Shown here piece after piece: positions 59,501 to 63,819 of a DNA stretch of 64,000 nucleotides. Below the pieces are notes generated by a model. It made no database searches. It was not told the origin of the DNA and was given only the letters and a program-made list of their open reading frames with translations. Both the position numbers and the translations under genes were made by a program. The stretch spans positions 1 to 64,000 of the forward strand of contig JAODTK010005831.1 of the NCBI GenBank assembly GCA_026419785.1, given 5' to 3'. Origin of the DNA: Sclerodactyla briareus (taxonomy: Eukaryota; Echinodermata; Holothuroidea; Dendrochirotida; Sclerodactylidae). Each line of letters opens with the position of its first letter. Within the stretch, counting starts at the first letter, position 1.

Positions 59501-62500
59501 TGCTATATTGCCACTAGTTTGAAGTGAGACAAATTTAATTGTGACGTCAGCCCAATGGTCAACAATTGTTTGTCAGGTGAACTGAGACTAAACAACCTCT
59601 TTAACCTCTTCATTGAGTGTTCCACTTCTGGACTTCACGGCAAATTGGGAAAGAGTACAAAGTCCTTTGGCCCTAATCACTGGTGAATGAGAGTGGATGC
59701 AAAGATTGTATGACCACCTTGCTGTTAATGTTCTTGACAATTTATTGTGGCCGGCAAACTTTCTTCTGGTATTTTAAATGATTTGTTTGTAATTTTTTCT
59801 CCTACCAAACCAAACAGTTTTGGAAGCTTGAATGTGACTATAATGATGGTAGGGTATGGTATGAACATCTTCTGCCTTGCTGGACACATTTTTGTATAGC
59901 ATATACTTCTCCAGCTGTGTATACTAATCATGTGGATCACTGACAGAAGAATTAGTCCCAATCAGCGATCGTGGAAAACAAAATCCCTGTTGTTTTATTT
60001 CTTTGATTGACTGTTTATTGGCACCAATGTTGTTTGTATTATTTGACATGGGGAGAATTGGGAGAGGGGGGTGGGGGATTGGTTGGGTCGAGAGAAAGTA
60101 GCCCTGAATCTGTGGCATAAATGCATTTTGAGAGCTATGATGCAAATATGGCACAAATGTGTTTTCAGAGTCTTTCACATGTAAATAGGATCGAAATCGA
60201 TCGAAGAGCTTCAACATTAAGGTTACATTATGGAGGAATTTGATTTACATGCATGTTTTCCACGGTTTTCATTCTGATATCACGAACCATGCATGCCTGA
60301 TGAATCAATAAACCTGGATTCTTCTTGCCCCATACCCAATATTCTGCGACCGGTTTATCAATCAAAAATCCAAGACTCGAGGTTCTCCGTGATATACCAA
60401 GATTGAAAACAAGAATCGTGGTTTCTCTGCAGATAATCTTAGATTCTCTTCGTTTTCAAGGTTTTGATTCATACACCAGGGTTTTTCGGTCGTAATCCAA
60501 GAATTTCAATGCAATAAGCTATTGGTCCATCCGCTGGAAACTGGTTCATCATTTGAGAATTTTGGATTCTCTGTTGATAAACCTGGTTTCTGGATTGAAA
60601 TCTTGGTTTATTGGGTCGAAACCATGTTCATCGATTCAGTGGGCATTTGGCTTGCCATACACCCACGCACTTTATTTGCCCTAAAATTGTCTAACCAATC
60701 ACCAAGCAACGACTGAGGTTTATCTCCTCCATGTCATAACAATTCTGTCCCATGTTCTACTCAGATGTCATTTCTTTTCTCAGGCCCCGGGTAACCATCC
60801 CCCCTTGCAGGCCTTGGATAAGGCAAACAGTGGGGTGTGGAGAGCCAACTGCAGAGAATTAAAATCAGTCTTGTTAAAACATCCCGCGTGCTTGTGTAGG
60901 CAAACCGAAAGAGGAAGGTCCATTGGGAACCAGGGCCAATCGCATGTTGGGATTATTGCCGGAGGAACTAAACTAAAAAAAAAAAAAAATCCTGCAGCAG
61001 GGAAGCAGTGACCACTTGTTCAGTTATGTGTGCTACCCCACCTCGAGCACCATGTCATGATATCATTCTGCTATGATACCCATGAAAAGTGCTTCCATGA
61101 TGGTTCTAGGGCGTGATCGTGGCAGCGTGGGCATTTACCCCCAACAACTGATTCTATATGTTCAAAACCCAATCGCCCCAACTGAACATGAGTATATGTG
61201 GTACTCTCAATCTCAAATTTTGAACATAACCTTGTTTCTTCCATGTCCCATTCATAATCAAAGGCTATATTCTGTTGTCAGCACCTAGCAAATAATGGAC
61301 AGTTTCCCCGCCTGATACCAGTCGTATAGTCACAATGGCATTTCAGACTCAAGCATATCATAGGTGGTGACAATATACCATGTCATGTTGCACCGAGGTG
61401 GTTTTTTTGGTCATAATGCCTGCGAACCATGCCATCATCAATTGAGCATTAAGCTACCGATTTTCGAGCCTCTTCAATAAAATTTTCATGCAACATCCTG
61501 CAGTCACTATGGGACTCAAAATAATCAGATTTTTTATTGAATCTATACCGGTTTCAGGAAGCAAAATAGGTCGTATAATGTTGAGGAGCACCGGCCTGAC
61601 GTGTCGCCTCGTTTCATTTGGAAGAACCTGAGATACCGAGCTCGTGTAAATATTTCCAACCTGCTCCTGGGACCACACTATTTTACAACCCTCACCTGAA
61701 GATGATCATGAACTCCAGGACATGACCACTGTCTCGAACTCTGGATGCGCGGAAGTTTTCAACGTACCTCTCACAGCAGCTGATGAACATTGATATCTTG
61801 TAACAAACCCAGTAACCAAAGAAATCCAATGCATTACAGTGGAACCATTGAGTGAGACCGAGACCTTGTCCTTCGCAAAACTGAAGTACAGTCTTTCAGA
61901 GAGAAACATCAAGCGACTGCTGGAATTTAAACCTGGATGTTGTTTTACAAGTGTCACTGATAACCACTCTGCCTAGTTTATTTCAGTGAATCATGAATAA
62001 CACATTCTCAAGCATAGAACAATCAAATAGGACAAACTAGAGGATTGAAGGCAGTGAGAACTAATGCTGAAGATGAAGACTATATACTCAGCTTGGGGAG
62101 ATGACATCATTTTCTCATGAAGGAAAAGATTTCTGAAAGATATATGTGAGATTTTTGTTTGTGACTGACTTGAAACTAGTCACACGGGGGGCATGTTACA
62201 CAAGCACTGCAAGATAACAAGTGCTGAAATAACTAAGTGCTGACCAATCATGAATACTAGTGACAGACCATAATATGAATTATTCCAAAACTTGGACACC
62301 GTAGGATCAAATGCATCAACGGCCAATGGCAGGCTCGGATACAATAAGGTTATATCATGGAGATGGAAAACTGTATCTATAGGTCCAACCCCATTTCAAT
62401 ACGATTTTTCTATGTGGAGTTATTGGGAGTTATTAGGTTTGGTCCATTATGCAGGGACCCGGGGAGAACTCCCACTCACATAACCATTGAGGTCACACTT

Positions 62501-63819
62501 GGACACACAAGGGCATTACGTTATTTTATTTTCAATGTTTCATTTTTGTAGAATAGTGCAACAATTAGCAGCAGGTCTGTGGTTTGCTCCCTCTAAAGTA
62601 ACCACCACCAGCTACCAACCGCACTAAGCAATACTGTGTCCCATAGACTGAATGCTTTTAGAAGTGGAATAATGTGTGAATTTCACAGAAACGAAGAATG
62701 TTTGCAGGATCGTGCAAGTATGACATCAAATATTATTGCATGATGGGTCGGGATATTTTTCGATCTTGTGCAACGCACATGCACAAACTGTAAAGGACTG
62801 TACTTCTGTAAGGGAAATCGTATGAACTTGAACTTCGGTTGGACCAACGCATTCAGTTTTTGAGCCTCTTCATAATTCCTTCCTGCAGTTGTATTTTTAA
62901 GGATATTATGTGAGATAATAGGCCCGATTTGAATAATCAAGTGTTTCCCATGGGGGAAGGAATTGCAATGGCAAGTGGATAAATAAACAAATCACACATT
63001 TCAGACAGAACGAGTAAAATCAGAACATCGGGCCAATGCGGGGAGCAGTTCTCCCACGAAGATTCTGTGCAATTTTTATTCATAACAAAGCAAGTACATG
63101 TTGTACAATACAAGGTTTTTGTTTTTGATGAAGGGATGTGTTGCCGGAGGTAATCTGGAGATATGGATATCAGTGAAATGCACTCATTAATAGAAACTTG
63201 TTAAGAATAGCAAACTTGTACAGACTGAAAGATTGATGTAGAATGAGTGGTGGAAAGATAGATCATGAGCACAACACCCTGCATCACCTCCGGAATTTTT
63301 TATTTACCTCTACTGATAGTGCAAAACATGAGGCGATCGCCCCCAGTGTCTCACTGGTTGCGCGATCATTGATTTCCTCTGTTAGTCACCATGCAAACAT
63401 TACAAGGCTATTCCATGTTTGCCCCAGATTTAGTATCGCACAAAACAGAAACAAACAGCTTACTAATCAGTGACCAATTTCAAGTATATTAGGACTGATC
63501 CAGTGACCATGGTCCAGCAAAAGACATAAGTTTTGGTGGAATTTTTTTTACAACTGAATTATGCAAATTAGAACGTAATATTCAACTTCGATGACCCATT
63601 TCTGACTTTGTTCAGGCAAACAAAAAGGGGTCAAGGGCTAATTACGGTACCTTCTGAAGACCCGTGAGGTGATTCAAACTGCTAAAAAACCATAGAGGAA
63701 CCCTTGAACCTCACACCACTCCACTGCAAATCATTTCCGGTAATCCCCAATCGTTCAGAATCCTACAGATCGCTGTGAATTTTGTCCAGAACTCATTCTC
63801 CCACAGAGAGTACTGTCTG
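2430..63819 (-). CDS. RASA2/3: GAP1-family Ras GTPase-activating protein, RASA2/RASA3-like (multi-exon gene span)
   Basis: This span holds about 18 collinear minus-strand exons of one Ras GTPase-activating protein, listed separately below. GAP1 proteins stimulate GTP hydrolysis by Ras (and Rap) at the plasma membrane; tandem C2 domains and a PH-Btk module give membrane targeting. Seen in order: end of C2A, start and end of C2B, a linker with SLRVRVAYEG, the RasGAP domain with the arginine-finger loop (TIFRGNSL split by a 1-base break) and the FLR / FAPAILSP signature, PH (FGVKNFKK, AVERLQEESF, MFQVVQPQRAL), the Btk-motif HP...WLC, and the C-terminal helices. The order and the PH-Btk tail fit RASA2/RASA3 rather than p120GAP (RASA1) or SynGAP; I cannot choose between RASA2 and RASA3. 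The 5' end is outside the window and the middle of C2B is not found. Several exons have 1-base frame breaks, so a pseudogene or assembly errors are both possible; conserved splice sites favour errors. Confidence 0.87.
2729..3250. mobile_element. degenerate interspersed element, copy 1 (shared ends with 5190 and 13815)
   Basis: It begins GTAGGGCGGGTAACCGCC..GTGTCTATCCC and ends in a GC-rich segment followed by ACCATAATATCCCC. The same start and end occur at 5190-5830 and around 13815-16260 with different internal lengths. It looks like a non-autonomous DNA transposon family. There is no coding capacity. Confidence 0.5.
3459..3562 (-). CDS. RASA2/3: RASA exon, post-Btk helix (DREIERITRLL)
   Basis: The acceptor follows CTCTCTCTGCGACAG. 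The peptide reads GLPVSIT, then after a 1-base shift VDID, then after another DREIERITRLLMNIAQAQET. RASA3 has [20 protein letters not shown] then SLFNLYMSKLEKMQE. Two missing single bases restore the match completely. The donor is unclear; GGGG|GTGACA at the low end is the best candidate, next to a G run. Confidence 0.82.
3955..4862. repeat. 84-bp minisatellite, about 10.8 copies
   Basis: Units start with AGTACATCCAGGTTCATTCT at about 4013, 4096, 4180, 4258, 4340, 4423, 4507, 4590, 4674, 4757 and 4840. The unit is 84 bases, a multiple of three, so long proline-rich open frames appear on both strands without being genes. Copies differ mostly by single-base indels (for example CACCTGTAA or CACCCTGTAA). 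It lies in an intron near the 3' end of the RASA gene. Confidence 0.95.
5056..5101 (-). CDS. possible small RASA exon with Btk-motif cysteines
   Basis: A 46-base stretch lies between acceptor ATTTGCAG and donor AAG|GTACCA. In the phase left by the previous exon it reads CECRGVCARFNGKPK. It would supply the Cys residues that follow WLC in the Btk motif. The Cys spacing is shorter than in known members, and the stretch contains a run of six C/G, so the reading is uncertain. It may be chance. Confidence 0.27.
5190..5830. mobile_element. degenerate interspersed element, copy 2
   Basis: It starts GTAGGCGGGTAAACCACC..ACGTGTATATCCCC and carries CACCAAGTTTCGTGTGAATC and CCTGCAAAATAGAGG. It ends in a GGCGGCGGCAGCGGAGACGG block and CTTCCAGTGTTGCG. 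The order of blocks matches copies at 2729-3250 and 13815-16260. It is non-coding. Confidence 0.55.
5985..6240 (+). mobile_element. tRNA-derived SINE
   Basis: The head contains a Pol III B box (GGTTCGAGGCC at about 6051) preceded by a plausible A-box region (TTTAGCAGTAACCACTG). It is followed by a non-tRNA body that ends in a short ACAACAACAATA tail. It does not fold as a full tRNA gene. It sits antisense to the RASA gene. Confidence 0.6.
6701..6802 (-). CDS. RASA2/3: RASA exon, PH C-terminal helix and Btk zinc motif
   Basis: A 102-base exon, frame intact, acceptor TTTGTTCCAG and donor TTTG|GTAGTA. It reads IDFLSKSASPPRNRLQI then FHPVLHPAATSTEKWLC (last codon split). RASA3 has IDILTKVSQCNQKRLTV then YHPSAYLSGHWLCC. 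The His-x10-Cys spacing of the Btk motif is kept in HPAATSTEKWLC. The extra FHPVL residues before the motif are unusual. The further cysteines of the motif must come from the next exon. Confidence 0.9.
7470..7539 (-). CDS. RASA2/3: RASA exon, PH domain last strand and start of C-terminal helix
   Basis: Acceptor GTTTTACAG and donor GAATG|GTAGCA. It starts MFQVVQPQRALSL in the phase left by the previous exon, against MFQVIQPERALYI in RASA3. A shift in the middle then gives QANN and a GKEW-like end, matching QANNCVEAKDW. The last two bases TG complete Trp with the first G of the next exon, so the junction reads ..EW-IDFL.. as in ..DW-IDIL.. Confidence 0.87.
7540..8911. other. RASA intron between PH exons
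   Basis: No named repeat was recognised. It holds one minus-strand frame at 7698-7859 that reads like protein (see findings). Confidence 0.45.
8912..8992 (-). CDS. RASA2/3: RASA exon, PH domain strands
   Basis: An 81-base exon in phase 0 at both ends and with an intact frame. It reads SPPLCNIPVCRYSAVERLQE then ESFHLKF before donor TTT|GTGAGT. RASA3 has [20 protein letters not shown] then ESFKMKN; the alignment needs no gap. The acceptor is CACAGAG|TCG. It is one of the best matches in the window. Confidence 0.95.
10207..10309 (-). CDS. RASA2/3: RASA exon, first half of PH domain
   Basis: Acceptor CTGCACTTCAG. The peptide reads GYLIKRLRKER, then after a shift DFGVKNFKK, then after another shift RGFRLTKHGSAYRQ. 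RASA3 has EGFMIKRAQGRKR, RFGMKNFKK and RWFRLTNHEFTYHK. These strands bind phosphoinositide in the family. Two 1-base breaks are needed. The donor is uncertain: CAA|GTGCAA at 10207 gives the right phase for the next exon; AAAG|GTGTGG at 10199 is the alternative. Confidence 0.9.
11425..11830 (-). mobile_element. tRNA-derived SINE, family S2, copy 1
   Basis: The minus strand shows GGGTTCGAATTCCACC (B box) after a head with GGCATCAGTGACACC. The body includes the blocks (plus strand) GACTAGTGCTTAAGA, CTCAACCTGCTCCCGGGACT and AGTGAACTCCAGCAC. The same blocks recur at 19300-19690, 22660-23060, 55255-55670 and 61590-61980, always in this orientation, which is RASA-sense. Confidence 0.65.
11871..11947 (-). 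CDS. RASA2/3: RASA exon, RasGAP to PH linker
   Basis: The frame reads IFLDIVVTRSKAQMKSRELL then GPLKE, ending at donor GG|GTAAGC. RASA3 has [20 protein letters not shown] then IVLKEG; the two stretches have the same length. The start follows a pyrimidine-rich stretch but shows ACA where AG is expected, next to a run of seven T. A lost G in that run would explain it. The following PH exon has one G too many at the junction. A SINE lies about 50 bases downstream of the donor. Confidence 0.8.
12923..13004 (-). CDS. RASA2/3: RASA exon, last RasGAP helices
   Basis: An 82-base exon with acceptor CGTTTCCCAAG and donor CGGAAG|GTGCGT. The frame is intact and reads NLPTFKEEYMLPLFRSLLDK then AHINNRK. 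RASA3 has [20 protein letters not shown] then YADAVKN. The exon ends in phase 0, which suits the next exon. Confidence 0.87.
13696..13784 (-). CDS. RASA2/3: RASA exon, RasGAP helix SR..MIVSKAIQ
   Basis: An 89-base exon with acceptor GTTTTCCAG and donor AAAGTG|GTGAGT. In the phase set by the previous exon it starts DEYHR; after one missing base it reads VSRPLMIVSKAIQS. RASA3 has TSRTLTLISKTVQT. The other frame is open across the exon (EYHRVQAPHDRF...), but it has no family match and was rejected. Confidence 0.82.
13838..16259. mobile_element. long member of the ATATATCCC-ended element family
   Basis: The left end reads ATATATCCCCGCAATC (13838) and the right end reads AGTGTTGCGGGATATAT (about 16240), forming short inverted ends. 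The right part has the same GCGCTAACGCCTAAAGTTTC and GGCGGCGGCGGTGGCGGAG blocks as the copies near 3 and 5 kb. The interior is expanded by a 593-bp tandem repeat and AT-rich filler. There is no transposase frame. Confidence 0.5.
14031..15440. repeat. about 593-bp tandem repeat, 2.4 copies
   Basis: Unit starts AAATAAGCAC..TTATTCAAGATTC at about 14031, 14624 and 15216. Each is followed by ACATGACCACCCGACAGAGGTC and CAGGTCACACACATGCAGG blocks. Within each unit a shorter motif, TTTTGACCCCTAAGTGAC, recurs. Copies differ by many 1-base indels. It is non-coding. Confidence 0.85.
16330..16530 (+). mobile_element. possible tRNA-like SINE
   Basis: ACAATGGTTCAAATCCCCGCC (about 16410) contains a B box with an upstream tRNA-like stretch. 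A body follows that ends near GGTAAGGGACC. Only one copy is seen in this window, so the limits are approximate. Confidence 0.4.
16531..18296. other. RASA intron, no gene recognised
   Basis: It contains G runs at about 17131 and 18028 and short open frames on both strands (for example 16875-17147 and 17272-17484). None shows a family match or convincing splice structure. Confidence 0.4.
18297..18401 (-). CDS. RASA2/3: RASA exon, RasGAP FLR / PAIL signature
   Basis: Acceptor GTTATTCCAG and donor AGCG|GTAAGT. It reads MTPEVNTQPSAFVFLRR and, after a 1-base shift, FAPAILSPRLFQLRQEQS. RASA3 has DDPDVRYTAVSSFIFLRF and FAPAILSPNLFQLTPHH. This is the most conserved RasGAP block; the FLR arginine stabilises the arginine-finger loop. 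The shift is explained by one missing T in a T run (CGTTTG for CGTTTTG). Confidence 0.95.
19300..19690 (-). mobile_element. SINE family S2, copy 2
   Basis: Shared blocks with 11425-11830 include GACTAGTGCTCAGCTTATATCGAGGCAGGG, CCAACCTCTCCCAGGACC and a degenerate B box (GGAATTCAAACCCCG on the plus strand). It ends about 45 bases from the donor of the RASA exon at 19735. Confidence 0.65.
19735..19858 (-). CDS. RASA2/3: RASA exon, RasGAP middle helices
   Basis: Acceptor TCTCTCCAAAG and donor TTCCAG|GTAGGT. The clear part reads LYVDRAYRAIFINSV and the end reads GNGQTFQ. RASA3 has QYVDRVFHAITESGV and AAAKRFQ. Near the start, SNVG needs one extra base in a G run to join LYVDR, and the centre is weakly conserved, so one or two indels are likely. 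A SINE lies about 45 bases downstream of the donor. Confidence 0.78.
20808..20935. repeat. 20-22-bp minisatellite at a splice donor
   Basis: Units are CAGTCAGTGCCCCGATTAAT (20 bases) and CAGTCAGTGCCCCGATTACTCT (22 bases), about six copies. The last unit runs into GCCCCGATTACTCAC, which on the minus strand is the donor GTGAGTAATCGGGGC of the RASA exon at 20936. Confidence 0.92.
20936..21127 (-). CDS. RASA2/3: RASA exon, RasGAP catalytic loop with arginine finger
   Basis: A 192-base exon with acceptor TTTTGCTTGCAG and donor CTT|GTGAGT. It reads NPNTIFRG, then after a shift GNSLTAKIIDEY, a broken stretch around YL..TLK, and finally QIFEERKQCEID and FRDGESLVEHNL. The family has DPNTIFRGNSLASKCIDE, YLHVTLKP, EEICQSHKPCEID and LKDGENLENNM. 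The Arg in IFR is the arginine finger that enters the Ras active site. There are at least two 1-base frame breaks. The donor sits at the edge of a minisatellite (20808-20935) whose unit resembles the donor itself. Confidence 0.94.
21880..22400. repeat. degenerate periodic repeat (CTCATATGTACCATTGGTCC type)
   Basis: Several loosely repeated segments of roughly 120 bases share GACCCCTAGTTGACC, TTCATGAA and CATGATCATACTGAC-like words. The same style occurs at 41140-42050. It is an old, diverged tandem or interspersed family. Confidence 0.45.
22660..23060 (-). mobile_element. SINE family S2, copy 3
   Basis: This is the best preserved head: on the minus strand, GGTATCAGTGTCGC followed by GGGTTCGAATTCCAGCC (B box). 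The body ends at GACTAGTGCTCAGTATAGCGAGGCAGG. It is about 390 bases and in RASA-sense orientation. Confidence 0.7.
24470..25710. repeat. 42-bp satellite in a higher-order arrangement
   Basis: The 42-base unit contains CATGATCATACT(CCC/TTC)TGGGG and TTGTCAACATGTGTCTC. Array 1 spans 24537-25170 and array 2 spans 25309-25572. Each is preceded by the same linker (GAACTCGCCCTG..CCATACCCAGCCACTAATTGG). A third linker at 25573-25710 has no array after it. CTCCCTGG and CTTTCTGG variants tend to alternate, which suggests an 84-base dimer. Open frames across it are artefacts of 42 being divisible by three. Confidence 0.93.
26023..26335. mobile_element. hAT-like MITE
   Basis: The left end is CCATGGTTTCCCAAACCTGG and the right end, reverse-complemented, is CAGTGGTACCAAACTTTTC. 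These are the imperfect inverted ends typical of Charlie-type hAT elements (CAGTGGTTCCCAAAC). GGGGTCACGACCCC lies just inside the left end. Flanks GCATAGA and ACATAGG could be a degraded 8-base target duplication. It is about 310 bases with no transposase. Confidence 0.7.
28010..28600. repeat. dispersed repeat, direct copy 1 (pair with 31420-31990)
   Basis: It shares about 570 bases with 31420-31990, including TTCTTCATGAATTTGGAAGAAA, ATCTATGCTCTTCAACCAGTGG and TAATATAATTATATTCAAATCG. Both are non-coding and of the same orientation. Sequence upstream of the copy (27330-28010) is a diverged periodic repeat of the TTAGACAACTTA..GACCTCCAGTGACC type. Confidence 0.85.
29118..29300. other. G-rich tract with a small hairpin
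   Basis: Long G runs (29210-29250) are followed by TCCCCACTTTCAAAAGTGGGGGA (29262-29284), a near-perfect hairpin. This is probably a fragment of a foldback MITE. An open frame across it is low-complexity. Confidence 0.45.
30880..31017 (+). mobile_element. possible LINE 3' coding remnant
   Basis: One frame ends ETFALTAPKICNLGSLLLL..., which resembles the ...APRLWNSLP... motif near the C terminus of many non-LTR reverse transcriptases. It is short and diverged. Confidence 0.3.
31420..31990. repeat. dispersed repeat, direct copy 2
   Basis: This is the second copy of the segment at 28010-28600, same orientation, about 3.4 kb away, with many small indels. It is bracketed by two related words, GTGCGTTCAAATCAAAT..CAGCGCAACCCC (31343 and 32013), each leading into a C run. 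Confidence 0.85.
32693..33590. mobile_element. GC-rich inverted-repeat DNA transposon (non-autonomous)
   Basis: The left end reads AACTAAAGCCGCGTTTCCATG and then a G/C-rich GGGCGGGCGGGAGGGCGGGG. The right end, reverse-complemented, reads AGTTAAGACTGCGTTTCCC followed by GGGCGGGCGGACGGGCGGGC. A second, inner pair of the same motif (32776-32812 and 33498-33537) makes nested arms. The interior has a T run and a CAA/CGA microsatellite. The GCGTTTCCATG start is typical of cut-and-paste elements. No transposase is seen. Confidence 0.75.
33228..33430. repeat. (CAA/CGA)n-type trinucleotide microsatellite
   Basis: ACAACAACG-type trinucleotides run for about 200 bases inside the inverted-repeat element, fading into AATAATAAA. 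Open frames on both strands (poly-Thr, poly-Val/Leu) are artefacts. Confidence 0.9.
34507..34660 (-). CDS. RASA2/3: RASA exon, N-terminal RasGAP helices (one frame break)
   Basis: Acceptor TTCCTGGCAG and donor ATCAC|GTGAGT. The first part reads ITSSPVVILDRCVNEH and, after a 1-base shift, LSIAAKALTRTF, then GKIVPLIQGLIDYEVSTIT. RASA3 has SASAAHILGEVCREKQ, then AAVPLVRLFLHYGRVVPF and ASAEVKRTQ. The last two bases (AC) plus the A that begins the next exon give Thr, producing STITNPNTIF, which matches KRTQDPNTIF. The entry phase is also off by one base, so there are at least two indels relative to a working frame. Confidence 0.9.
35696..35854 (-). CDS. RASA2/3: RASA exon, C2B to RasGAP linker and first GAP helix
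   Basis: A 159-base exon, frame intact, acceptor GGTCCCCAG and donor TTGAG|GTAAAG. It reads YYLQPRETSSQRS, then SSLRVRVAYEGNCVFPS, then DRYAELMEVILG. RASA3 has YFLQPRDNGSKS, GSLRLNVVYTEDHVFSS and DYYSPLRDLLL at the same places. This is the exon that first identified the gene. It forms the boundary between the C2B domain and the N-terminal helical extension of the RasGAP domain. Confidence 0.93.
36530..37110. repeat. degenerate periodic repeat (GACCTCCAGTGACC type)
   Basis: Four or so loosely repeated blocks of about 110-130 bases share AATCCAACAAACTT, ATGCAAATTAAACA and CCTCCAGTGAC words. Similar arrays lie at 27330-28000 and 44580-45560. It lies just downstream of the RASA exon at 37284. 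Confidence 0.55.
37284..37383 (-). CDS. RASA2/3: RASA exon, end of C2B domain
   Basis: A 100-base exon with a strong acceptor (TTTCCTCCCCTGCAG) and a consensus donor (GTAAGTAA). The open frame reads YLLECSSNLFMGEVKHPV and ends SSGNHKC plus two bases. It matches the family's DEFLGELRIPLKVL...SSYEAW. Its two leftover bases (AG) join the first base of the next exon to make Arg, giving HKCR-YYLQPRE against YEAW-YFLQPRD, so the splice phase is exactly right. The frame is intact. Confidence 0.75.
41140..42050. repeat. degenerate periodic repeat, second locus of the type at 21880
   Basis: Blocks of about 125 bases share CATATGTACCA, TGATACTAAC/TGACC and CTTTCATTCATGATCATCCAATC-like words. They are strongly diverged. 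It is non-coding. Confidence 0.5.
44580..45560. repeat. degenerate periodic repeat (GACTCCCAGTGACC type)
   Basis: Successive blocks share AAGCTTCATAAAAATCTCACAAACTT, ATGCAAATTA and CTCCCAGTGACC words. The right end (45420-45540) matches the GTCAGATCGTGTTCACCC..CCTGATA start of the repeats at 28010 and 31420. Confidence 0.55.
47140..47530. repeat. two diverged units of a GACCTT-rich repeat
   Basis: GACCTTGACTTCACAAAGGTCAAGTGGTC..GTCAACATTCATCAAAG (about 47147) and GACCTTCACAAGGTCAGAAATGGTC..AACCATCAATCAAAG (about 47466) are two units about 310 bases apart. It is non-coding. Confidence 0.55.
48443..48589 (+). mobile_element. LINE (non-LTR retrotransposon) C-terminal fragment
   Basis: The frame reads LQKIWNDLPDYIRQCDTVEL and runs on to a stop. 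The W-N-x-L-P-x-x-I-R motif is typical of the last residues of the pol protein of many non-LTR elements. Only this tail is present. Confidence 0.6.
49545..49640. repeat. direct repeat, pair with about 50895-51005
   Basis: Shared words include AGTCCAGTATGAA, TGTGTACAGT, ACATTTGAATATG and TTATCTGATTGTGCTGT. The second copy lies about 1.35 kb to the right, beside a LINE-like tail. They may be the ends or internal parts of one mobile element. Confidence 0.6.
50231..50295 (-). CDS. RASA2/3: RASA exon, C2A-C2B linker and first C2B strands
   Basis: A 65-base exon has acceptor TTTTCTGCAG and donor ATTG|GTTAGT. It reads IYINVRVQDAIMVGIAARGVI. The family has GKVHLELRLSEVI here and, in the first C2B strands, L.V.I..A.GL. 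The junction to the upstream C2A exon (...SQEG then IYINV) matches SEVQG-KVHLEL but is one base off in phase. It is short, so the call rests on order and splice sites as well as on the peptide. Confidence 0.55.
50745..50850. repeat. cluster of TACCGGTA palindromes
   Basis: GTACCGGTA-type palindromes occur four times in about 100 bases, with diverged forms between them. The word also occurs singly near 49770. It is GC-richer than the surroundings. Confidence 0.8.
50996..51247 (+). mobile_element. possible LINE C-terminal fragment
   Basis: The 83-residue frame contains RLSKVFFPSSATDDWNKLSD, similar to the R..FF...V..WN.LP motif near the end of non-LTR pol proteins. The rest has no match. It could be chance. 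Confidence 0.4.
55255..55670 (-). mobile_element. SINE family S2, copy 4 (in duplication A)
   Basis: It shares CCACCTGCTCCTGGGACCAC, AGTGAACTCCCGGACAGACC and the tRNA-like head around 55600-55665 with the other S2 copies. The B box is degenerate. Confidence 0.55.
57294..57458 (-). CDS. RASA2/3: RASA exon, end of C2A domain (copy A)
   Basis: Acceptor ATTCCAG and donor GAAG|GTAACC enclose a 165-base segment with one frame open throughout. It begins DSTSVGRIDFLDKI and ends NPHRVSQEG. This fits the C2A end of RASA2/3 (DSIIGKV... then WF.L...SEVQG) and leads into IYINVRV of the next exon. The middle part aligns poorly, probably because of compensating frame errors. Position upstream of all other RASA exons supports the call. 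Another short coding exon of unknown origin is the main alternative. Confidence 0.55.
57700..58150. repeat. short diverged repeat between the duplication copies
   Basis: Units share TTGAACAAAACTCGGTGGATGTGGACT..GTTAGTCCCC and ATTAACAAAACGTGGGGAATGTGGACT..GTTGGTTCTG. They are about 100-130 bases each. This lies in the roughly 740-base spacer separating copies A and B. Confidence 0.5.
61590..61980 (-). mobile_element. SINE family S2, copy 5 (in duplication B)
   Basis: This is the counterpart of 55255-55670 within copy B, with AACCTGCTCCTGGGACCACAC and a diverged tRNA-like head. It arose by the duplication, not by separate insertion. Confidence 0.55.
63651..63819 (-). CDS. RASA2/3: RASA exon, end of C2A domain (copy B of a duplicated exon)
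   Basis: This is the second copy of the exon at 57294-57458, inside the 5.6-kb direct duplication. The acceptor reads TTCTCAG before CAGACAGTAC and the donor reads AAG|GTACCG. The start reads DSTLCGRM, which fits the C2A strand DSIIGKVAI of RASA2/3. The rest is broken by several 1-base indels relative to copy A, so no single frame runs through. If both copies are real, the gene would carry a repeated C2A exon. If not, one of them is a duplicated haplotype in the assembly. Confidence 0.45.
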
